Below are positions 54,284 to 64,000 of a stretch of 64,000 nt of DNA, in pieces (within the stretch, counting starts at the first letter, position 1; every line of letters starts with the position of its first letter). Under the pieces are notes generated by a model that was not told the origin of the DNA, did not search any database, and saw only the letters and a list, made by a program, of their open reading frames with translations. A program made the translations under genes and the position numbers. Where the stretch lies: positions 1,302,001 to 1,366,000 of the forward strand of contig CP021230.1 in assembly GCA_003999685.1 (NCBI GenBank). Direction: 5' to 3'. The DNA comes from Taiwanofungus camphoratus. Its lineage: Eukaryota; Basidiomycota; Agaricomycetes; Polyporales; Taiwanofungaceae.

Positions 54284-57200
54284 TGGCTTGCTCGCTCGCT
54301 GGCGGGCCGTCGGTGTGGTTTTATTATCTTAGGTTTTGTTTATTCGTTTCTTTTTTTTTCCCTTTCGCTGGTCGTTTGGACCTCGTTGTTTTTTGCTGCT
54401 TCCAGCTTCATTCCGTTCTATCTCTGCATCGCATCGCATACATCGCCGTCCCTCACACCCCCTCAAAAATAGACTCCGGACATTGGGGCGGCGGCGGTAG
54501 GTATAGTTATTATGCCTTATGTCTCTAAGCTATGGTCTGCTCTCGCATCGTATGATATTCGCGCACTCAACTCATCTCACCTCTCACGTTCTCATTCTCA
54601 TTCTCATTCTGAACCTCACTGTCCTTTCGTCTCGCTCATGACTTACACATACCCTCCCTTCGTTGCTTATTGGCTTCGGCTTTGTATCGTCGATTATACC
54701 TCTGTTAATAGCGCTGCAAAAGTACATAATACAGTTGCCATTGGTGCCCTTGGTTATTCGGAGCATTTTGTGTGTGCGTGTGTGTTGGCCCGGGGTGGAT
54801 GGCTCGATTCAAGTGCAAGGTCTTCGCGCCCACGGCTGCGTCTCAGCAGCGATACAGTTGACGCTTCAGCTGGCAAACCACAGCTACAGTAAGCTGCTTG
54901 CCGTCAAGGTCACCATTATCTCGATCCTCTGGTCCACATCAGCCTTCACTGTGCTTGATCAAACGTTCCTTGTAGGATGATCAGGAATTACAGAAGGGCA
55001 TGGTCAAGAAAGACTACGGAAGGTCTATGTAGTCTCCCCAAGCAGACTAGATACTTCCTTCCTCCTTCGTGCCTCAGATCTTCCATACCTCTTCCGCCCC
55101 GTAGCCTTGGTCTGAATATGACACTCTCGATTGGCTGTACACCAACAACACTTCATCGGCAAGGACAGCAGTTTCGGCCTGTCAGTGCGGGTACACTCAC
55201 CGACACTGGCACATATCCTCCAACCTTACTTTTACACGGCTTGCAAGCTCAAATGCGATAGCGCTTAGGCCTTGGAGATTCTTGCGATAGGACCGGTGAG
55301 ACACGCCTGCACTCGGAGCCTCTATTCTCGTCACAGTACAATCTATGTGGCAGTTGGGCACATGCTTCCAATTCTATCCTGCGATATCCAAGTCAAGAGT
55401 CTTGTTTTTCTGTAGACGGGCAACGTGCTGTGCATGATGATCTGGGACCGTTGATTTCGCAGCGTTTGTGTATCAAAACGTTCCGTGAGACTGAACGGGC
55501 AGTCTCATTCGCAGCAAAAGCAAAGTGTTAACCGTTGACTCGGCCATATGTGCACAGATTGGCGCTCACTGCATGGCGGATGGTCCTGACAGCTTTGGGC
55601 GGCCTTCTGCTTGCGATAATGGGTCGCTGGCCTATTGGGCACCACACAAATCCAGTCTCAGAAGATCGAATTTGTCTACATGCTTGCTGGTTTTTTCTCA
55701 TGCTCGTGTCCTCCGGACTATAGGGGTGGCAGGTTCTCTCATACACTGCGATCAGGAACATGTCTCCTCGACGGGCGATATGACAGTCATGGTACACAGC
55801 TGCGGCTATCTCCAAAAGTAGTTGAAGCGCATCGGTCGGTCTCCCTCAGCTCAAATAGGTCGCGGTCCATCATGTCAGTGGATCTAAAGCTCTGAAAGGT
55901 TACAACGACGTCCACCTCCGCCTGCGAACAGCGTCTTTCGCAGTAGTCCTCTATCTATATGCTCAATGTAGCTTACCCTGAGATACTAAAACGTTATGTT
56001 GCCTTTCTCAGGGCTCATCTGGAGAGCGAATAAATCCGTAAGTGTCTGACGAACCATGCTTTAGAGTCACACATTCACGGTGTCCCTCAGGATATGGATT
56101 TAGGTTGCTTACACCTGACTCCATCTCTTGTAGTACAGAATAAACAACTGTTGGATCCATGCTGATTTGAAAGGGCTATTATGAAGGTGATCAAGCAAGA
56201 TTTTTACTCCTTATCCAACATGGTAGGTATGCAATTGAATTATGTGTCATGCATGACCACGCTGAGGCTCCTGCTCTCGCATGATCTTTGCCATTTTCCC
56301 GTTCCTACCCAGCACTGCCGTTGTTCCCTTCCATCCTTGGGCGTCAGTTGTGAGCCTCGATTTATTGCTATTAGACGAGGAACCTGATTTTGAGGAACAT
56401 TATATCATAATTCGTGGAATGTTATTCGGAAGTACAGTTTCATTTCTCAAGGACATGGGTCTAACGACTTATAACGACACTGCCAGAGTGATTCGACCAC
56501 TTCCTTGAATATTTCATTCGTGATTCAGCTACAACCCGTTCTTCAAGTCTTAGGAAAGACGACCAAGAAAGGATAGTGCTACGCGCAGAAGTTGGGGCAC
56601 GAACTATGTAACCACGCACAGTCCTGGCTCGCTCATGATTCTTGGGGATAGATTGTTGAGGCTGGTATGAATGTTGTCGAAGGCGATGTCTATTACACGT
56701 CAGGTACGCCTGGAAAGCGTCACCGTCTGGCTGTTTGACGTATCTGAACACGTCTTATCAGAGAACTTGCACGGCAGACTCATGCACATCCTGTGCTTTC
56801 TGCTTGCTCTTATTTGGCCTGTATGCATAAGTTTATTTCATATGTCTCAAGGTATTTCCTGGAAGTGTGCTGGTTAGAATTTCCAGACAATGACCATCTG
56901 GATCCATGAGGTCCACTTCTGGACCAGATGCCTTCAAGGGAAGTCAGATAATTTCAGACCTTGTCAGACGTGTGTGACGTTATACTGATGTACGGCAGTA
57001 CGTATACCTATCAATGCTTTCGAAGTACGCTATAGCTATCGTATTCGTGACGCTGGTGCTTTTATATCTTTTCAGATACCGAGAAGTTGGTAATCTTCCC
57101 TTCCAGGAGTGCGACCGCCGGCTAGTAACCCTCAGCTCTCGTCGAAAACATGGCGGCATAACAAGTATAGCAGTAGGTTCTGCACCTTCATTGTTCGAGA

Positions 57201-57388
57201 AAAGTACAATGTAGACATGGGCTATTTCTGATTTCAGAACGAGTACTGGGATCGAATAAACCTTCCTTTTGATGGGGATTCTTTCTTCTGTCATGGTAAG
57301 TTCGTAAATCACGTCGTTCAATGATATTAGTGTTTCCGAAGGCACCAAATTGTCGACACATAGTTAATCACGCTTATCAGTAAATGTC
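54284..57388. other. Gene-poor stretch
   Basis: No gene is supported. A (TTCTCA)n run lies at 54589-54610. Short hydrophobic open frames near 55559-55720 ('RMVLTALGGLLLAIMG') and 57014-57080 ('AIAIVFVTLVLLYLF') might be exons or remnants of membrane proteins related to the copies at 57.4 and 59.4 kb, but I could not join them into a model. Confidence 0.4.
54589..54610. repeat. (TTCTCA)n hexamer repeat
   Basis: Nearly four perfect units of TTCTCA lie downstream of the bZIP gene. Confidence 0.85.
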
Positions 57389-57829
57389 ATGTCATCAAAG
57401 GTCATGGAAGGTTATTCTGCTGTACCGAGTGCTCAAAATACGTGTGCGATGGCTAAGGGACTCTTAAACGCCGCTGATGAGATAGAGAGCGAGACAAAAG
57501 CTATCACCGTCGTAAGCATCAATCTTCGCGGGCTTCCTCACAGGAGTGGTATCACTTGCCACTGTAACTCCATCATGTGCGGCCACTCAAGTCGCCTTCC
57601 TTCTGTTCTCCTGTGGGTTACTGGTCAGTTTGCCGCTGATAAATCTCGCAGTGGAAGCTCTACTGTGTGCTGGCTCTTCTGCATTGCATTTGCAACGCAG
57701 TCATTAGTCATTACTGCGGCCCTTGCAGGATTTATCACCATCCGCCTGCTGCATAATGTGCTAGTGAGATATCAGGACATGTGGGAGAATTGGAAAGAAA
57801 GCCTGCGAAGACTGGGTCCTAAGGCATGA
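57389..57829 (+). pseudogene. Small membrane protein, frameshifted copy 1
   Basis: The start 'MSSKVMEGYSAVPSAQNTCA' opens a 146-codon frame, but the best membrane-protein reading switches frames. 'ASIFAGFLTGVVSLATVTPS', 'TQVAFLLFSCGLLVSLPL' and 'VEALLCAGSSA' lie in one frame (from about 57515), then 'IAFATQSLVITAALAGFITI' and 'RYQDMWENWKESLRRLG' in another. Comparison with the copy at 59.4 kb ('AAIFAGLLATVIPF', 'FSCGLVLS', 'LTLCAGLLSMAFAMQPL') places a one-base loss at about 57690-57700. The protein would have three or four hydrophobic helices and a basic C-terminus. Its role is unknown; the shape resembles short membrane proteins common in Agaricomycetes. It is either a recent pseudogene or a sequencing slip. 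Confidence 0.5.
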
Positions 57830-59413
57830 TTGTACGTTCCATTCAAGTTCGTACACCCAACTTTGCGGAAAATTCACTATAGTAAGGCAGGAATGATTTG
57901 TGTTCACCAGCCTAGGCTGAACTTTTATCGGAGGGACAGGCATGTACTGACATGCACTGATGATGAGGACTCAGCTGATGCAGTCGAGTGACCCTTGCGA
58001 AACAGCGAAACGTCTGCTAGTGCCCAATTGCTTATTGCTAGGTTGACTTCGATGATGTTCTTATGTTGCGACCCGAATGTACTAGTAACCCGAGTCGAAC
58101 GAAAGTGCCGAGAGCGTCGTCGATAGTATTTCTGCAAGTAGGTTTTGAAATGAAATATTTGGCGTAGCCCAATATCAATTAGAGGTTCTGAATTGAATTT
58201 GTGACGTGAGTGAAGGTCTTATAATAATGCTTGTGGCAGCGATGCCACGGTGCATGCGCATACCACTGGCATAAAAACGACCCACCGATCCTGGAACCAA
58301 AAAATGCGAATGTAGATGCTGTCCAGAGTACCTTCCGGAAGCTGAGTCCAGAGTAATATAATTTAGCTCTTCTACAGTGGTACGCTGTCAGTAGGCACGG
58401 AGGAGTTTTGCTAGTCTGCGATTGGCACCATGGGATTTTGGTTGCACCAAAACCTATGCATCATGCGTGACCTTACGGAACACTACCTAATGGCCTCTAC
58501 CAACCAAAGAGGGGCCCATGGTGTTACTTGTGCAGAAAATCAAAGGTTCTACCGAGCCTACTCTGGACAAAGGCACGCAGTATTTTGCCTTTAATAAGAG
58601 TCATATCTGCCTTGTCGACATGCTGAATATTCTATAGGATAGTGGCACATGGAAGAGATCAATCATTGACAATGCCAGTTAAAAACAAACTTACTTGAGG
58701 AAGTGGTTATTCGGCTAGCAATATCGTGTTCTGTTTTCTCTATTCAAGACGGCCTCTCCGCTGTTAAGATCTGCAAGTGATTCGACTGGGCATTCGCAGC
58801 AATGCTTCCCCCCCTACTGTGTCATCCAGCTCGAATGTGGGTATGGAAGTAATTGACATCTTTCTCGAAAGACCGCACGAGCGCTCACTTCTAGTCTTTC
58901 AGGATACAAAAGTCCAATCCATTAGCGCGCAGTTACTTGTGAACTGCTTGTACTTGTCACCTAATCTTGAACGTCCTCCGCCAAGAACCGGGTCATAAAG
59001 AATTTCCTATTCTTGATGCGCGATGTCGTTAGGCCGTGCATACTGTGGATCCATGACAGAAGTTGACCACGTATATGCGGGTTCACGGTAGCAAGCTTGA
59101 GAACACACATTCAGACATCGAAGATTGCAAGTCTGTAAGGAACTTCCACCGTAAAAATGGTGTCCACATTCTCTTTTCGGGGCAGTATATCAAGCACCTG
59201 CTCCATTAATAACAGAAATGCCAGAGAGTATTAAAGCACGAACCTGGGTATTGATAGTCAATCGTTGACTCGTCCATGAGAATAACGTTTGAGACCATGT
59301 CATGTGCGTCTCCGCGTTAGGCGCATTCACAAAAACTGACAGCAGCATCGATAGCGGAGGGCCAGCCACAAGTACCTCTTCATAGTGGCGATAATACAAT
59401 CCCAGCCAGTAGC
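57830..59413. other. Intergenic stretch between the two related membrane-protein copies
   Basis: Short open frames only, for example 58777-58998. An upstream exon of the second copy may lie here but I could not identify it. Confidence 0.35.
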
Positions 59414-59842
59414 ATGGTAAGTGAACATCTGCGAATGAAGGGATTGCTTTTACATGTTAACTCACAGGCTGCAATATTTGCGGGCCTCCTGGCGACCGTG
59501 ATCCCGTTCAACACGGGAGGACCACCTTCGACACCTACCCATCTCGCGTTCTTTCCTTTCTCTTGTGGTTTGGTACTCAGTACGCAAAAGGCGGATTTCA
59601 CCGCGGAGCTCACACTATGCGCCGGGCTTCTTAGCATGGCCTTTGCAATGCAGCCATTGTCCGCCTTCAGCGTTCTTTGTGCCGTCGTAACTGCATCCGT
59701 GATGCCCAGGATCGCATCGGGACTGTCGGAAGTTATTGCCAGAGCCTACGTCACCTACCGCTCCTTTGCATACCGGGATGCGCAACCGTCGACTGAAACA
59801 CAACGTGAGGATCCGCAGCTATTTCACTCATGCATAATATGA
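59414..59842 (+). CDS. Small membrane protein, copy 2 (N-terminus unresolved)
   Basis: From 59469 the frame reads 'AAIFAGLLATVIPFNTGGPP', 'LAFFPFSCGLVLS', 'LTLCAGLLSMAFAMQPLSAF' and 'SVLCAVVTASVMPRIASGLS', and ends with a polar tail 'PSTETQREDPQLFHSCII'. There are three hydrophobic helices and no interrupting stop. A donor-like GTAAGT at about 59417 and an acceptor CTCACAG just before 59469 suggest that the segment is a downstream exon and that the true start lies further left. It is clearly related to the frameshifted copy at 57.4 kb. Function is not recognised. Confidence 0.45.
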   Translation: MVSEHLRMKGLLLHVNSQAAIFAGLLATVIPFNTGGPPSTPTHLAFFPFSCGLVLSTQKADFTAELTLCAGLLSMAFAMQPLSAFSVLCAVVTASVMPRIASGLSEVIARAYVTYRSFAYRDAQPSTETQREDPQLFHSCII

Positions 59843-61875
59843 ACTGAATAATGCAGATGCGTGATAAGGAAATGCTTACTCTGGAAATCAGTAGCATTAC
59901 CCATGCAGGAGCCTTGGCGTGGAATAATCGTTTCTGGGAAATCAGGGACCTGGAGAAATCATGAGATATTAGCTTCAAATCCATATGCAATACAAGTTTG
60001 TCGCGTTGATCGTGGAGTGATGGCAATGTAACATCTAGAACACTTCAACCATTCCACGTTGGAAGAAATCAATAGTAACCGTAATACAATCCGTACATAC
60101 GCCCTTACGTTTGACTGTTTGGAAAGAAATAACTAGATATTCATCAGGTCAGATAGGGAAAATTACGTATAGTTGCGGACATGAGACCCAACGTACATCG
60201 AGTTCCGTTGAATGATACAGGGTGGGCGGTACCGCTAACGTATATCAATCACATCACAAGACGATATTCGTAGAACAACAGGAGACCCCTAAGTGGCCCC
60301 GGATTAGAATTTAGATTAGTACATCGTAGAGACGCCGTTATGCCTCGCAATTAGGATGTCCATGCCGTAAATTCCGGGCGTTCTGGGTACAGACAGTGAC
60401 AAGTACAAATTCTTGAGAACAGCTGGATTTCTTGGCATCAAAGTTTAGGTGTGACGCCACCGCGGATCCTGTTGAGAAGACTGACAATTATATCCAGCCG
60501 ATCTCTATCGTGTATGTAACCGCCGCATAAATACGAATTATGAACGCACCAGAAAGAGTTCGGAAATCACAGGTTTTAAATTCAACAACGACATTGTGGA
60601 TCGTATAGAGAAGCTTGACATGCAAATGAGTCATATTCATGAAGGTATAAGCATCTGCCATTCTCACCTAGCATACCGACCGGCGAGTGAGCGAACATCG
60701 GCGATCGCACAATAGAAACATACCTGCATCTGGTATCTACATATATACTGCATTCACTCAGAAAGCTCACGACCATTCGCAATTAGCTTCTGCGGAACGA
60801 GAAGCTGAACATTACAGATGGTCAAGGCGGGCACTTGTGGGAGAAAACTTTATCTTTAAGGAGCCTGAAATCTTGTGGCTAGTAATGACACAGCGACCAT
60901 TTGTCTTGCTAAACTCGTCCCCACCTGGTTCGCCTGCAGCACGCATGACATGTCTATGTGACAAGTGCATTTCGTGGACAGGATTGAGGCTCTGTACCTA
61001 TTTCTTAGGGTCGCATTCGGAAGGCAGCCATACGTGTCTTCTCTACTGTCTGCGGCGTTGCTGCTCTGATAACGCTCGGGGACATGAGTGCAAACTAGAT
61101 GGGAAAGCCAAGGTACGAATACGCCCACGTAATATGAGTGCTTCGTGCTTCATGTAACAAGGGACGAACTACTTTTTCACAGAGGTGTGACAGACAAGCG
61201 AACTCACCTCCGGACATGTCTTGACACAGAAAATCCTGGCAGTATTAGAAGATATTCGCAAGCGTTTATGAGAAGTAGAACAGAGACTTTACTCGTGACT
61301 GACTCAAGAGCCTTGATAAGTCCAGGAGCTGGCCCTGATCACATCTGAGAGATGAAGAACTCTTGGAAAACTCCTATTCACCTTGGTACAGGAAGGATCA
61401 CGACTGAAACTGAAACTTAAAGGGAGAGTTTATTTATTCACTATCGCCTGAGGCTGGGATAGCTTCGGTAGAACAAAATCTCCTCTCAGGACCCTTCAAT
61501 CACGACATTGACCGTGTCGATTCTGTTATAGACTCAACACTCGCATTACGGTCAAGCAACGCATGAGTCTACATACCTTTTACACTGCCATGCTTTACGT
61601 TGACCTCGGAAGGGTTGAAGAATGATCGCAATCTGACAGACTCGAACCTCGTCACTGCAGTAGATCTAGATTTAAAACAAATACTGTGCAACAACGTTCT
61701 TCAGTATCATTGGACGGCTCGATAAAGGCGATCTAATCCATATGCTTTCTGTACACGGTCCACAATGGTCCGCAAGGGTCCATATGCCCCTCGGAGGCTC
61801 TGGAGCACGTAGAACGAATGAGTATTTTGCCAATTTTTCGAGCTTTTACCACCAACTACCACCACCATCACTGCC
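59843..61875. other. Gene-poor stretch upstream of the deacetylase gene
   Basis: Only short open frames without domains; one of 156 codons (60687-61157) has no recognisable feature. The right end, with 'CCACCACCATCACTGCC' before the ATG at 61876, must hold the promoter of the next gene. Confidence 0.4.
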
Positions 61876-64000
61876 ATGACCTCTTCTAACGGCCTGATCT
61901 GCTTCACCAACTGCCTGCTGCCGCTCGAGGACGGTAATCTCGTAGAAAGGGACTTGTGGGTCGATGAGCGCCGGGGCGTCATCCTGGATGCGCAGGTGTG
62001 TTCGGTGGTTTCTATTGCGTGCGCTCCTGACGGGAATGTGGTATGACAGCGTACATTCTTCCTCAGGAAGGAGAGGCCTGATCGAGTCATTGATCTAGGT
62101 GGGAACATCCTGAGGTACGTAGAAGTAGGATCATGTTGCAAACTCCTACCGGGAGAGTCATACATTAGTAGGACTATTCAGCTGGGTTTGTGACCAAGCG
62201 GTGCGAGTTACATGGGGCACAGAAAGATGAAGCTCAGTGGTCGATGGGTTCAAGAGCCCAGGTTTGAAAAGTACGCCAGAATTCTTCGGCCCATTACGAG
62301 GGCTGAAGCAACAGGTCCACTGTTATATACCCGTCTCATTTGAATGTTGCGTTGACTCCTTTGAGCCTTGTGAACTGCTCACAACCATAGTTGATGGGAC
62401 CTAATGTCCTCTCCATGTCGTGAAAGATCCATTATCAGAACAAATTATACTGGCTGGTCTTTTCCAGGCTATCATCCCTGCTTTCAACTGGCGTCTACTC
62501 CATGTAACACTAAATTGATATGTAATCTGTACTCTCTTGCAGCCCAGGATTCATGGATATCCAGATCAACGGAGCTTACGGGTTTGACTTTTCCGTATAC
62601 GATGGAGATGACGAGGCGTACAGACAAGGAATGAAGACTGTTGCCGAGAAGATTGTCGAGACCGGCGTGACTTCGTGCGTCCCCTAGTTTCTGTCGCGAC
62701 CATTGAGCTCACTTCTTGCACAGCCTAGTGCCTACTATCATTGTGCGTATACGATTTGTATCTCGCCTCAAGGCTAGGTCCTCAGACTCCTGCATCATCA
62801 AAACTGACCCCTTTCCCAGACACAAGAGAGATCTCTCTACCCCAAGATCCTGCATCTGCTTCGCCCCTTCTCACTTCCTAACTCCGCGACTCTCCTCGGA
62901 TGGCACGCCGAGGGCCCCTTCATCCAGCTAGCGAAGCGCGGCGCCCACGCACCGCAGTTTCTTGTACCAGCATCCGGACAGTTCGCATCGTTCGAGGCCG
63001 TTTATGGCGCGGAGAACCTTGTGGACCAGGAAGACTGGCTCATGGCTGGTGCAGGCGGCGACGACAGTGTCGGCGTGCGTATCATCACTGCTGCACCTGA
63101 GATTGAGGGCGTGATGCCTACCGTGGAGGAGGTCACCAAGCGCGGCCTTGTCTTCTCCATCGGGCACAGGTGAGTGCAGCCTCAAAACGTCCAACAGACC
63201 GGTGGTAATCAAGATCATGTAGTATTGCCACGACGGACATCGCGACGGCTGCGGTGGAGCGCGGTGCGCGGCTCATCACCCACCTCTTCAACGCGATGCC
63301 GCAGCTCCACCACCGCGATCCCTCTATCATTGGGCTCCTCGGCGCCTCGCCGCACCTCTCCGCGCCGCAGACGCTCCCCTCGGGCGCCTCGCTGCTCTCC
63401 CGCGCCGCCTCGCTGAACAAGCGCATCCGCGCCACGCAGACGAGCAGCCCGGGTCCGAAGCCGACTTCGGAGGCGTTCGACGACCTCGAGACGCCCCCGC
63501 AGACGCCGATCCTCCGTGCGGCGGACTCGGAACTGCTCCTCGAGAAGGGCAAGGTGGCGCAGATGGCATTCGAACGCCCGTTCTACGAACTGATCGTGGA
63601 CGGCATCCACTCGCATCCCAACTCCGTCAGAGTAAGTGCACGTATGACAGAGGGCATGGCAGTCGTTCTTACCCTCATGGATCGATCGAATTAGCTGGCG
63701 TATTCTGCTTACCCGGACCGTTGCGTCCTCATCACCGATGGTGAGCACTTCAGGTCTGATGTACGATCGAGACACTATCTCATACATTTGCATAGCTATG
63801 AAGATCCTGGACCCGCACCTGCAGGACGGTGTGCACGAATGGCGTGATGGAAAGCGCTTTGTCAAGCAGGGTGACAAGCTATACTTGGAAGGCACTGACA
63901 CGCTCGCGGGAAGGTGAGGTTCCGCAGCGACATTGGTTCATTGGCGCAATCTGGCTGACGCATAACTATAGCGTGGTCACGCTCGACAAGTGTGTTCGGA
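61876..64000 (+). CDS. N-acetylglucosamine-6-phosphate deacetylase, 3' end beyond the window
   Basis: This metal-dependent amidohydrolase removes acetate from GlcNAc-6-phosphate in amino-sugar (chitin-derived) catabolism. From the ATG at 61876 the exons read '[20 protein letters not shown]', '[10 protein letters not shown]', '[20 protein letters not shown]', '[20 protein letters not shown]' (metal-binding Glu, codon 62910-62912), 'VFSIGHS' (His), '[20 protein letters not shown]' (His plus substrate loop), '[17 protein letters not shown]' and 'CVLITDAM' (catalytic Asp). It continues to 'VVTLDKCVR' at the edge. All expected active-site residues seen so far are intact. The second intron (62115-62542) is long, 428 nt. 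Between 'IIGLLGASP' and 'FYELIVDG' there is an insertion of roughly 75 residues, Ser/Thr/Pro-rich, absent from the human enzyme. About 60-100 residues at the C-terminus are missing because of the window edge. Confidence 0.95.

Overview
This window is nuclear DNA from a filamentous basidiomycete, most likely an Agaricomycete (mushroom or polypore type). Genes lie on both strands and are cut by many short GT...AG introns of about 45-70 nt. Intergenic gaps are small around conserved genes and larger around degenerate ones. Several proteins are types common in Agaricomycetes: sedolisin protease, double-BTB protein, LRR-like protein and VWA protein. No bacterial, plasmid, viral or CRISPR feature was seen.

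Layout, left to right. The first codons of an AMP-dependent CoA ligase run off the left edge (minus). A seven-helix membrane protein follows (2.4-3.6 kb, plus). Geranylgeranyl diphosphate synthase (5.0-6.5 kb, minus) is divergent from a very long GCN1 gene (6.8-16.1 kb, plus). Next is a GC-rich stretch (16.1-21.6 kb) with no intact gene; it holds a wrecked major-facilitator transporter, a diverged direct repeat and microsatellites. A nitroreductase-like gene (21.6-22.4 kb, minus) abuts a 1.95-kb inverted-repeat element (22.7-24.7 kb) whose interior has no CpG at all for about 1.45 kb. After a gene-poor gap come a VWA-domain gene (26.9-28.8 kb, plus), glutaryl-CoA dehydrogenase (30.2-32.9 kb, plus) and, convergent with it, an X-family DNA polymerase (33.2-36.6 kb, minus). 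A doubtful minus-strand gene with a 126-bp palindrome at its tail precedes a broken sedolisin gene (38.2-40.0 kb).

The right half carries a TRGY/F-box-like protein (minus), a YCII-domain protein (plus), an LRR-like protein (minus), a double-BTB protein (minus) and the iron-sulfur assembly factor ISA2 (plus). Then come 3.9 kb without a recognisable gene, a GC-rich bZIP transcription factor (52.4-54.3 kb), two related small membrane-protein copies of which one is frameshifted (57.4 and 59.4 kb), and the start of N-acetylglucosamine-6-phosphate deacetylase, which runs off the right edge.

Functional themes are housekeeping and unlinked: isoprenoid precursors, amino-acid starvation signalling, lysine/tryptophan catabolism, DNA end repair, Fe-S cluster assembly and chitin-derived amino-sugar catabolism. 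There is no evident biosynthetic cluster. The most unusual signals are the CpG-free element, an 8-nt micro-exon next to the catalytic residue of glutaryl-CoA dehydrogenase, a possible 23-nt intron in the VWA gene, and an intron-like segment that would remove two stop codons from the sedolisin pseudogene. All gene models were read by eye from splice signals and frame continuity, so small exon-boundary errors are likely.
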